A stretch of 64,000 nt of DNA from Streptomyces flavofungini (GTDB taxonomy: Bacteria; Actinomycetota; Actinomycetes; Streptomycetales; Streptomycetaceae). The position numbers and the translations under genes are program-made. Position 1 is the stretch's first letter. The number at the start of each line of letters is the position of its first letter. Shown piece after piece: positions 45,071 through 52,542 of the stretch. Below the pieces are notes generated by a model. The model had not been told where the DNA came from and did not search any database. It saw nothing but the letters and a program-made list of their open reading frames with translations. The DNA is taken from positions 5,158,501 through 5,222,500 of the forward strand of contig NZ_CP128846.1 in assembly GCF_030388665.1 (NCBI RefSeq), written 5' to 3'.

Positions 45071-45089
45071 ATTGGTAAGGCTTGGCTAA
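45071..45089. promoter_or_regulatory. DmdR1/IdeR-type iron box
   Basis: ATTGGTAAGGCTTGGCTAA agrees at 13 of 19 positions with TTAGGTTAGGCTAACCTAA, the core GGTAAGGCTtggCTAA being well kept. It lies 34 bp upstream of the siderophore permease start on the opposite strand, in the 109-bp divergent gap. Confidence 0.7.
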
Positions 45090-45146
45090 GTCTAAGCGGG
45101 GCGGGGGTCCCCGCCGGGGGCCTGCGGCCCTCGGCACAATGGCCCC

Positions 45147-45803
45147 ATGACCTCACGGACCGGCCGGACCACCGCCCCCCTCACCGTCGGCTTCGACCTC
45201 GACATGACGCTGATCGATTCCAGGCCCGGCATCCACGCCTGTTACCTGGAACTTTCCGCGCGTACGGGGACCTACATCGACGCGGACCTGACGGTCACCC
45301 GGCTCGGACCGCCTCTTGAGGAGGAGTTGAAGCACTGGTTTCCAGCCGATCGTGTCGCGGCCATGGCCACGCTCTACCGTGAGATCTATCCCACATACGC
45401 GATCACCGCGACGCCCGCGATGCCCGGCGCCCGCGAAGCCGTCGACGCGGTGCACGCGGCGGGCGGCCGCGCCCTGGTGGTGACCGCCAAGTTCGAGCCG
45501 AACGCGAAGCTCCATCTGGAGCACCTGGCCATCGACGTGGACGCGGTCATGGGCGACCTGTGGGCGGAGCAGAAGGCGCGGGCGCTGACCGAGCACGGGG
45601 CGTCGGTGTACGTCGGCGACCACACCGGTGATGTACGCGGCGCGCGTACGGCGGGCGCGCTGTCCGTGGCGGTGGCGACCGGGCCGTGTGACGCAGCGGA
45701 ACTGCGCACGGCGGGCGCTGACGTCGTACTCGACGACCTGACCTCGTTCCCCGCCTGGCTGGCGGCCTACCGGGCGGAGGGCTCCGCCGCCGACCTGGCC
45801 TGA
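45147..45803 (+). CDS. HAD-superfamily phosphatase (phosphoglycolate-phosphatase-like)
   Basis: 218 residues. DxDxT motif in GFDLDMTLID, second motif VVTAKFEPNAK, third YVGDHTGDVRGA. Cap type suggests a PGP-like Mg-dependent hydrolase. The initial DLDMT (Met in place of Gly/Val) is normal for the subgroup. The last 37 bases overlap, on the opposite strand, the next small membrane gene. The substrate is unknown. Confidence 0.88.
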   Translation: MTSRTGRTTAPLTVGFDLDMTLIDSRPGIHACYLELSARTGTYIDADLTVTRLGPPLEEELKHWFPADRVAAMATLYREIYPTYAITATPAMPGAREAVDAVHAAGGRALVVTAKFEPNAKLHLEHLAIDVDAVMGDLWAEQKARALTEHGASVYVGDHTGDVRGARTAGALSVAVATGPCDAAELRTAGADVVLDDLTSFPAWLAAYRAEGSAADLA

Positions 45804-46030
45804 CGCCGCTGCACCGCGATCCCGCGCAGCACGCCCGCGCCCGCGATGAGGAAGCCGACCCCCATCAGCATGCAGACCGCGTACGCGATGGGTGGGAAAG
45901 TGTCGCCGCCGAGGAACAGCGGTGCCACCGTGACCAGTGTGGCCACGGCGCCGACGAAGAAAACGATCGCGCCAATCCGTACGAGGCCGTCGCCCGGTCC
46001 GGTGGAATTCGCTTGGGTTTTGTCACGCAC
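45767..46030 (-). CDS. Small two-helix membrane protein
   Basis: 87 residues from GTG 46030. Hydrophobic segments VRIGAIVFFVGAVATLVTVAP and AYAVCMLMGVGFLIAGAGVL, with basic C-terminal tail RQARS. Function unknown. Its 3' end overlaps the HAD gene by 37 bp on the opposite strand; both frames show Streptomyces codon bias over the overlap. Confidence 0.7.
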   Translation of the reverse strand: MRDKTQANSTGPGDGLVRIGAIVFFVGAVATLVTVAPLFLGGDTFPPIAYAVCMLMGVGFLIAGAGVLRGIAVQRRQARSAAEPSAR

Positions 46031-46240
46031 CGGACCAGGGTAGTTCCCAGCGCGTAGGAAGAAACCGGGGACGTCTTGTCACCGGCCCGGGGACCCATAG
46101 TCTTGGTTCCGGCGGGTCGGGGCGACCCGCTGTACTGCTATCCAGAGCCGTTTACGCCCGGCGGGCCGGACCGTCCCGTCCGCCGGAACGCGTCGCGGCA
46201 CAGACGAGTACGACGACGAGTACGAGGACGAGGACTTCAC

Positions 46241-46624
46241 GTGCCTACCGGCAAGGTCAAGTGGTTCAACAGCGAGAAGGGCTTTGGCTTTCTCTCCCGC
46301 GACGACGGCGGCGACGTCTTCGTGCATTCCTCCGTACTGCCCGACGGCGTCGACACCCTCAAGCCCGGCCAGCGCGTGGAATTCGGCGTGGTCGCCGGGC
46401 AGCGAGGGGATCAGGCTCTTTCGGTGACGCTGCTCGACCCGACGCCGTCCGTCGCCGCGGCGCAGCGCCGCAAGCCGGACGAACTGGCGTCCATCGTCCA
46501 GGATTTGACGACCCTGCTCGAAAACATCACGCCCATGCTGGAGAAGGGGCGCTACCCCGACAAGGCTTCGGGCGCGAAGATCGCGGGGCTCCTCCGGGCG
46601 GTAGCGGACCAGCTGGACGTGTAG
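46241..46624 (+). CDS. Cold-shock domain protein with C-terminal extension
   Basis: 127 residues from GTG 46241 (GAGGAC upstream). The first 66 or so are a cold-shock domain: [31 protein letters not shown] with RNP1 KGFGFL and RNP2 VFVHSSV. The remaining 60, [48 protein letters not shown] (positions about 80-127), form a helical extension conserved in actinobacteria, absent from the short CspA at 5223. RNA binding plus dimerisation is the likely role. The function of the extension is unknown. Confidence 0.92.
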   Translation: MPTGKVKWFNSEKGFGFLSRDDGGDVFVHSSVLPDGVDTLKPGQRVEFGVVAGQRGDQALSVTLLDPTPSVAAAQRRKPDELASIVQDLTTLLENITPMLEKGRYPDKASGAKIAGLLRAVADQLDV

Positions 46625-46677
46625 TCACCCCGGGGGCTGCGCCCCCCGGACCCCCGCTATCGGCGCTCCGCGCCTCG

Positions 46678-46746
46678 TCCTCAAACGCCGGACGGGCTGA
46701 ACCTTGCCGCACCGGCGAGATACACAGCCCCTCCGGCGTTTGAGGA
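46678..46746. terminator. Inverted intergenic repeat between csp and mqnD
   Basis: Perfect 15-bp arms TCCTCAAACGCCGGA (46678-46692) and TCCGGCGTTTGAGGA (46732-46746). The same CGCCGGACGGGCTGA element recurs at 50626. It is a dispersed Streptomyces repeat that would act as a bidirectional terminator for these convergent genes. A further hairpin, CCGGGGGCTGCGCCCCCCGG (46630-46649), precedes it. Confidence 0.82.
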
Positions 46747-46819
46747 GCGGGGGTCTGGGGGCGGAGCACCAGTTTCGGGAAGGGGCGGGATCGGGGAGCC
46801 CCCGGCAGGCCCCCACCCG

Positions 46820-47683
46820 TCACGGAAACGCCAGCGCCCCCGGCCGCAACGCCGGCACGAGCCCCTCGGCCGCCGCCCGCGTGAGAAGCCCACGAACGGC
46901 GGCGTAGCCGTCCTCCCCCAGGTCGGCGGTGAATTCGTTGACGTAGAGCCCGATGTGCTGATCGGCGACGGCGGGATCCATCTCCTGGGCGTGCTCCCGG
47001 ACATAGGGCCGGGACGCCTCGGGATCGTCCCAGGCCATCCGCACGGACGCTCGCGCCGCGGCGGCCAGCTCCCGCAGGACGCCGTCCCCGAGCGCCCGCC
47101 GCGCGATGATCGCGCCGAGCGGAATGGGCAGCCCCGTGACCTCCTCCCAGTGCTCGCCCATGTCCGCGAGCTTGTGCAGGCCGTAGTCCTGATACGTGAA
47201 CCGGGCCTCGTGGATGACGAGCCCCGCGTCCACCTTCCCGTCCCGCACGGCGGGCATGATCTGGTGGAAGGGCAGGACGACGATCTCGCCGACCCCGCCG
47301 GGCAGGACGTCCGCGGCCCAGAGCCGGAAGAGGAGATAGGCGGTCGACTTCTCACTCGGGACGGCCACGGTCTTCCCGGTCAGGTCGGCCCCGGCCTCGC
47401 GGGTCAGGACGAGCGGCCCGCACCCCCGCCCGAGCGCCCCGCCGCAGGGCAGCAGCGCGTACTCGTCGAGGACGTAGGGCAGCACGGCGTACGACACCTT
47501 CAGGACGTCGAACCCGGCGGCGCCGCGCTCGGCCATGCCGTTGGTGATGTCGATGTCGGCGAAGGTGACGTCGAGTCCGGGGGCGCCGGGCACCCGTCCG
47601 TGCGCCCACGCGTCGAAGACGAAGGTGTCGTTCGGGCAGGGCGAGTAGGCGATCTTCAGGGACCGGGGCGGGGCGTCAGTCAT
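46820..47683 (-). CDS. mqnD: 1,4-dihydroxy-6-naphthoate synthase
   Basis: Last known enzyme of the futalosine branch of menaquinone synthesis; converts cyclic dehypoxanthine futalosine to 1,4-dihydroxy-6-naphthoate. 287 residues, periplasmic-binding-protein-like fold, SPCPNDTFVFDAWAHG near the N-terminus, DVLKVSYAVLPYVL, VHEARFTYQDYGL and QHIGLYVNEF. It overlaps the mqnB stop by 8 bases (47676-47683), so it is translationally coupled to mqnB. Confidence 0.95.
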   Translation of the reverse strand: MTDAPPRSLKIAYSPCPNDTFVFDAWAHGRVPGAPGLDVTFADIDITNGMAERGAAGFDVLKVSYAVLPYVLDEYALLPCGGALGRGCGPLVLTREAGADLTGKTVAVPSEKSTAYLLFRLWAADVLPGGVGEIVVLPFHQIMPAVRDGKVDAGLVIHEARFTYQDYGLHKLADMGEHWEEVTGLPIPLGAIIARRALGDGVLRELAAAARASVRMAWDDPEASRPYVREHAQEMDPAVADQHIGLYVNEFTADLGEDGYAAVRGLLTRAAAEGLVPALRPGALAFP

Positions 47684-48443
47684 GCCTGTTCCAACTCTCC
47701 AGTACGGGCGCGAGCTTCCCGATGACGGGCGTGAACTTCCCGAACGCGCCGGTCAGCGCGGCCAGCGCGGCCCCGATCCGCCAGGCCTCCCGGTCGCGCG
47801 GGCCCACCGGGTTGGACACGGCGCGGACCTCGAGGACGGGAAGCCCGTACAGGGCGGCGGCCTCGGCGACCCCGAAGCCCTCCATGGCCTCGGCGAGGAC
47901 GCCGGGGTGGCGCGCGCGCAGCGCGTCGGCGCGGGCCGCGGAGCCGGTCACGGTGGAGACGGTCAGGACGGGGCCGACCGCGGCGCCGGTGGCGGCGGCC
48001 AGGGCGCTCACCAGCGCCGGCGGGGGCAGGTGGGTGACCCGGCCGAAGCCGAGGTCGGTGACGGGCAGGAACCCGTCGGGCGTCTCGGCGCCGAGGTCGG
48101 CGGCGGTGACGGCGTCGGCGACGACGAGGGAGCCGACGGGGGCGCCGGGCTGGAAGCCGCCGCCGATCCCGGCGGAGACGACCAGGTCGTAGGGGGCGTC
48201 GGCCGCGGCGGCGAGAGCGAGGGCGCGGCCGGTGGCGGCGGCAGCGGCGGCGGGCCCGACCCCGGCGACGAGGAGGTCGACGACGGGGGCGCGGTCACCG
48301 GGGGAGGGGCCGGGCAGGCCGGACGCCACCGCGTCCCGCTCGGCGGGGACCGCGGTGGCGATCAGGACGCGCGGGCCCGGGGGCCGGGTCCGTGGTGCGG
48401 TCCCGGTCAGGCGTCCGAGTCCTTCTTGAACTTGAACGACCAC
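47676..48443 (-). CDS. mqnB: Futalosine hydrolase
   Basis: Releases hypoxanthine from futalosine to give dehypoxanthine futalosine. 255 residues with the nucleosidase fold: VLIATAVPAERDAV start, VVSAGIGGGFQ, and the nucleobase/ribose-contacting EAMEGFGVAEAA (M-E pair). GTG 48443 is the only usable in-frame start and overlaps the preceding DUF2771 stop by 37 bp, indicating close coupling. Operon order MFS?-DUF2771-mqnB-mqnD. Confidence 0.93.
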   Translation of the reverse strand: MVVQVQEGLGRLTGTAPRTRPPGPRVLIATAVPAERDAVASGLPGPSPGDRAPVVDLLVAGVGPAAAAAATGRALALAAAADAPYDLVVSAGIGGGFQPGAPVGSLVVADAVTAADLGAETPDGFLPVTDLGFGRVTHLPPPALVSALAAATGAAVGPVLTVSTVTGSAARADALRARHPGVLAEAMEGFGVAEAAALYGLPVLEVRAVSNPVGPRDREAWRIGAALAALTGAFGKFTPVIGKLAPVLESWNRHD

Positions 48444-48907
48444 AGGCCGGTCGCCTTGGCGCCGCCCTCGGCCTTGCCGCCCTCCAGCAGGCTCACCGTG
48501 GTCGAGTTGCCGCTGCCGCCGTACTGCTGGTTGAAGAACACGCTGCCCGGGATGACGACGTACGTCTTCTTGCTGGCCTCGGTCAGCGGCCGGCCGTTCA
48601 TCAGGAGCGTCCAGCCCTTGTCGGCGATCTCCGGGTCGACGCCGAAGCGGACCTTCTCGTCGGGGTCGACGGTGATGGACTTGACGTCCTTCTTGTTCTT
48701 CAGGCAGTCCTGAACCTCGGACTCCGTGAGTTCCTTGCCGTCGTTGTAGCAGGACGCCTCGGAGTGCACGGAGTCGCTGCCGACCGTCACGGTGGCCAGC
48801 GGCGTCGGCTTGTCACAGGCCGACAGGACGAGAAGTCCGGCGGAGGCGGCGCCGAGAGCGGCGACGGTGCGGCGGCGACGCGCCGAGCGGGGTACCAGGG
48901 AGGTCAT
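48407..48907 (-). CDS. DUF2771 lipoprotein
   Basis: 166 residues, signal with lipobox VLSAC (about residues 27-31). The chain VGSDSVHSEASCYNDGKELTES and GVDPEIADKGWTLLMNGRPL matches the DUF2771 family found mainly in actinobacteria beside menaquinone genes. Beta-sandwich-like, one internal Cys pair (CYND, DCLKN). Function unknown. Overlaps mqnB. Confidence 0.82.
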   Translation of the reverse strand: MTSLVPRSARRRRTVAALGAASAGLLVLSACDKPTPLATVTVGSDSVHSEASCYNDGKELTESEVQDCLKNKKDVKSITVDPDEKVRFGVDPEIADKGWTLLMNGRPLTEASKKTYVVIPGSVFFNQQYGGSGNSTTVSLLEGGKAEGGAKATGLWSFKFKKDSDA

Positions 48908-49048
48908 GGCGGAAGGCTATCGGGCGCCGGGGTGACCACTGCGAGGTGGGTGCGGCGTGCCGCCACGTGGGGTGGGGTCGGGCGGGTGCGGGGACGCGGT
49001 GGGTGCGGCGCGGGTGCGGGTGGCGCGGGGCGGCCGACGAGGCGCGGG

Positions 49049-50458
49049 TCAGGCGACGCGGGGGCGGCGTGCACCGCCCCTGCGTGCCGCCGCCAGGAGC
49101 CCCTTCACCGTCGGCACCCAGCCCGTGGCGACGATCCCCGCCGCGACCCACAGGCCCAGCGTGCCGTTGAGCGGCAGCGCGATGCCGATGCCGCCGCCCA
49201 CCACCCACGCCATCTGCAGCAACGTCTCGGAGCGCGCGAACGCCGACGTCCGCACCTCCTCCGGTACGTCCCGTTGGATCATCGCGTCCAGCGACAGCTT
49301 CGACAGCGCCTGCGCGAAACCCGCCACCGCCGCGAGCGCGGCGATGCCCACCGGGCTGACGAACACGGCCGCGCACACCGCCACGCCCAGGACGACCGCC
49401 ACCACCGTCACGATGATCAGCTCCGGGGCCCGGGCCTTCAGCCACGCGCCGACCGCCGTGCCGAGCGCGTTGCCCGCACCCGCCGACACGCCCACGATGC
49501 CCAGCGACACCGCGGCGCTCTGCCCGGCCAGGGGATGCTCGCGCAGCAGGAAGGCGAGGAAGAAGATGAGGAACCCCGAGAGCGCGCGCTGCGCGGCGTT
49601 CACGGCGAGTCCGTGCGTCACGGACGGGCCGACGGTGCGCAGGCCGAGGCGCCGCCTGCGGGAGCTGTCCTCGCGGTCCCTGGCGCGTGCCAGGTGCAGA
49701 TGCTCCTCGTCGGCGGCGAGCAGCGCCTTGTGCTCGCCCTTCGCCGAGTCGACCTTGTGCGGCAGCGTGAACGACAGGACCGTGCCCGCGACGAACAGGA
49801 CGAACGCCCCGTACAGCGGCCAGCGCGGCCCGAGCGCCTGCAGGCCCGCGCCGATCGGCGCCGCCACGCCCGTGGCCAGGAGGCCGCTCAGGGTCACCCG
49901 GGAGTTCGCCTTGACCAGCGAGAAGGCCGGTGGCAGCAGCCGGGGTACGACGGCGCTGCGCACGACCCCGTACGCCTTCGACGCCACCAGGACGCCCAGC
50001 GCCGCCGGATACAGCTCGAGCCCGCCCGTCACCACCGCGCCCGAAAGCATCAGGGCGAGCAGCGCCCGCGCCAGCATCGCGCCCGCCATCGCCGCGCGGC
50101 GGCCGTGCGGGAGGCGGTCCAGGAGGGGGCCGATGACCGGGGCGAGGAGCGTGAAGGGGGCCATCGTGATCGCCAGGTACAGGGCGACGCGGCCCCGTGC
50201 CTCGTCCGTCGGCACCGAGAAGAACACTGTCGACGCGAGCGCGATCGTGATCATCACGTCGCCCGCGCCGTTCACGGCGTGCAGCTCGATCAGTTTCCCG
50301 AGGCCCGACTCGCCCGCTCCGTGGGCGTGGGTCGCCTTCCTGATGCCCTTCGCCGTGCCGGTGAACGGGAGGCGCAGGGCGCGGCCCACCGCTCGGGCCG
50401 CCCGGGTTGCCGCACCCGGGGTGCCCGGTCGCTGGGACGACGACCTGACGCCAGTCAC
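49049..50458 (-). CDS. MFS transporter
   Basis: 469 residues from GTG 50458, the only start before the conserved chain; the longer frame to 51379 is not real. About 12 hydrophobic segments, with LDRLPHGRRAAMAG resembling the loop 2-3 motif. A soluble N-terminal part of about 55 residues and a long charged central loop (EEHLHLARARDREDSSRRRRLG) are seen. Substrate unknown. Conserved next to the mqn genes. Confidence 0.82.
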   Translation of the reverse strand: MTGVRSSSQRPGTPGAATRAARAVGRALRLPFTGTAKGIRKATHAHGAGESGLGKLIELHAVNGAGDVMITIALASTVFFSVPTDEARGRVALYLAITMAPFTLLAPVIGPLLDRLPHGRRAAMAGAMLARALLALMLSGAVVTGGLELYPAALGVLVASKAYGVVRSAVVPRLLPPAFSLVKANSRVTLSGLLATGVAAPIGAGLQALGPRWPLYGAFVLFVAGTVLSFTLPHKVDSAKGEHKALLAADEEHLHLARARDREDSSRRRRLGLRTVGPSVTHGLAVNAAQRALSGFLIFFLAFLLREHPLAGQSAAVSLGIVGVSAGAGNALGTAVGAWLKARAPELIIVTVVAVVLGVAVCAAVFVSPVGIAALAAVAGFAQALSKLSLDAMIQRDVPEEVRTSAFARSETLLQMAWVVGGGIGIALPLNGTLGLWVAAGIVATGWVPTVKGLLAAARRGGARRPRVA

Positions 50459-51011
50459 CCAGTCATAGTGCCCCGTCCGGGGGTGGACTAGCGGCATAAC
50501 CACTCGCGGCCCTCGCGGGAACGCCCCGGTCCCGCCCCTTTCCCGAACCCATGGGCTGCGCCCCTGGACCCCGGGGGTGGGTGTCCCCTTCGGGTGGGAC
50601 GGCTCCCGCCGATCGGCGCTCCGCGCCTCGTCCTCAAGCGCCGGACGGGCTGAGATGTGCCGGGCTGTTGGTCGGCAGACGGGAAGCAGGGGCGGGCGGG
50701 TGGAAAAAAGCCCGTCCGGCGCTTGAGGACGAGGGCCGCAGGCCCGAAAAACGGGGGCGCGGGGGCAGAGCCCCGACCAGCCGCCCGGTACGCCGGTGTG
50801 GGCCCAGGGGCCAGGAGAAGGTAGCGTGCGTAACGCGCCTGCGGCAGCAGTCCTCGGCCGCGCGCCTACCGGCCATCCCGCAGAATGGATGGCGTAGGTG
50901 CGCCCGGTGACGTCGGGCGCGGACGTCGACGCGGCCCTCTGGTCCGCTCCGTCCGTGCCGCCGCGTAAGAGTGGCGCACTCGTGAGACGGCGTAGGAGAG
51001 AAGCGATACCT
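50459..51011. other. 553-bp intergenic region rich in dispersed repeats
   Basis: Holds the 26-bp inverted repeat at 50626-50734 and another dispersed word (CTGCGCCCCTGGACCCCGG-type at 50546-50575). No gene is supported. The remaining 50800-51011 must carry the DUF3027 promoter; I see no clear -10/-35. Confidence 0.65.
50626..50734. repeat. 26-bp inverted Streptomyces intergenic repeat
   Basis: CCTCGTCCTCAAGCGCCGG plus ACGGGCT at 50626-50651 is exactly complementary to 50709-50734 (26 of 26 bp). It belongs to the same element as 46678-46746 and part of 12632-12657. Likely a bidirectional terminator. Confidence 0.92.
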
Positions 51012-51950
51012 GTGAGCGCAGCGACAACGCGAAGCCGTACCCAGCGCACCCCGCGTACCCCCGACCGTCTCTGCGCCGAGGCGATCGGCCTGGCCCGTGC
51101 CGCCGCCGAGGAGGCCGCCGCACCCGGGGTGGTCGGTGAGCACGTCGAGGTCGTCATCGAGGGCGACCGCGTCGTCACGCATCTCTTCGAGTGCAAGGAA
51201 CTGGGGTACCGGGGCTGGCGCTGGGCGGTGACCGTCGCCCGCGCCTCCCGCGCGAAGGTCGTCACCCTCGACGAGACCGTCCTGCTGCCCGGACCCGACG
51301 CCCTCCTCGCCCCCGAGTGGGTGCCCTGGAGCGAGCGCCTTCGCCCCGGCGACATGGGGCCCGGCGACCTGCTGCCCACCGACGCGGAGGACCTGCGGCT
51401 CGAACCCGGTTACTCCGGTGAGGACGAGCCGCCGCCCAACTCCGTCCTGTCCGAGGACATGGCCGAGCGCGTCGAGGCGGAGGACGCCGAGGTCACCGCG
51501 GGGTCGCCCGCCGACCTCACTGTCGCGCCCGCCCGCGGGTCGCTCGCGGCGATCGCCGACGAGCTGGGGCTGCGGCGCGCCCGCGTCCTCTCCCGGTACG
51601 GACTGCACACCGCGGCCGACCGCTGGGAGGAGGCGTACGGCCCGAAGACCGCCATGGCGCAGGCCGCGCCCGCGCCCTGCGTCAGCTGTGGGTTCCTCGT
51701 GCCGATCGGGGGGTCGCTCGGGCAGGCGTTCGGGGTGTGCGCCAATGAGTTCGGGCCCGCGGACGGGCGGGTCGTGTCCCTCTCGTACGGGTGCGGGGGG
51801 CACTCCGAGGCCGCCGTCATGCCGAAGCCGCCGCGGCCGGCTCCGCCGGTGCTCGACGAGACCAAGGTGGACGCGCTGCCGCTGCGGCCCGCGCCGGACT
51901 CCGGCTCGGTGGTGCCGGTGGGTGCCGGTGAGGATCTGGGCCACTCCTAG
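51012..51950 (+). CDS. DUF3027 protein
   Basis: 312 residues from GTG 51012. The LCAEAIGLARAAAEEAA start, ECKELGYRGWRWAVTVARA, and VLLPGPDALLAPEWVPWSERLRPGD are the DUF3027 signature; the C-terminal half has CVSCGFLVPIGG ... GVCANEFGPADGRVVSLSYGCGGHSE, four Cys plus His that look like a metal-binding zinc-ribbon-type domain. It is an actinobacterial family of unknown function. It is directly upstream, in the same direction, of the GHKL ATPase with a 592-bp gap. Confidence 0.85.
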   Translation: MSAATTRSRTQRTPRTPDRLCAEAIGLARAAAEEAAAPGVVGEHVEVVIEGDRVVTHLFECKELGYRGWRWAVTVARASRAKVVTLDETVLLPGPDALLAPEWVPWSERLRPGDMGPGDLLPTDAEDLRLEPGYSGEDEPPPNSVLSEDMAERVEAEDAEVTAGSPADLTVAPARGSLAAIADELGLRRARVLSRYGLHTAADRWEEAYGPKTAMAQAAPAPCVSCGFLVPIGGSLGQAFGVCANEFGPADGRVVSLSYGCGGHSEAAVMPKPPRPAPPVLDETKVDALPLRPAPDSGSVVPVGAGEDLGHS

Positions 51951-52542
51951 CCTCTACGGTTTCTGGGGTCCGGGTGCGCCCGGGGCTGTCCGGGGCTGCC
52001 CGCGCCTTGGCGGCCCGTCGGCGGGTCGGCCCGAGGCTTCGCGTGCGGGCTGGTGGATGGTTTCCGCCGCGCTGCGCGCGACGGGTTCCCCACCCGTTAC
52101 CCCCAAAGGTGGCTTCCTGGGGCTTCGCGTGCGGGTCCGGTGGGTGGTGACGCCGCGCCGCGCGCGACACCTATTCCGCCGCTCCACTCGCCCACGCCGT
52201 ATCCCGTGTGCCCGCACCCCGCACCCGCGTCCCGCGCCCCCCGCACCCCGCACCCGCGTCCCGCGTGCCCGCACCTCACCCCCCCCGAGCCCGACACTCG
52301 CCGTCCCCCGCACCCGACTCCCACCCAAGCAACGTCCCGTACCCGAACCCTCCGGTTCCGAGTAGCCGGTGGGCGGGTGGGGCGTGCGGCGCGCGCAGTG
52401 CGGTGGAACGGGGAGCGACGGGCCGCACCCGAAGCCCACCCCCCAGCGGGACGCGATAGCGTCGCCCCCCGACGACGACCACCACGACCACAGCCAGCAG
52501 CGGCCCCAGGCCCGTATCCGCAGGCAGAGGGAGAGCGACCAC
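51951..52542. other. 592-bp intergenic region with direct repeats
   Basis: No supported gene. Two imperfect copies of a 48-base unit starting GGCTTCGCGTGCGGG and ending GCGCGCGAC lie at 52035-52082 and 52121-52167. Further on, CGCACCCCGCACCCGCGTCC occurs twice between about 52210 and 52260. The last 50 bases include AGAGGGAGAG, the ribosome-binding site of the next gene. Confidence 0.75.
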
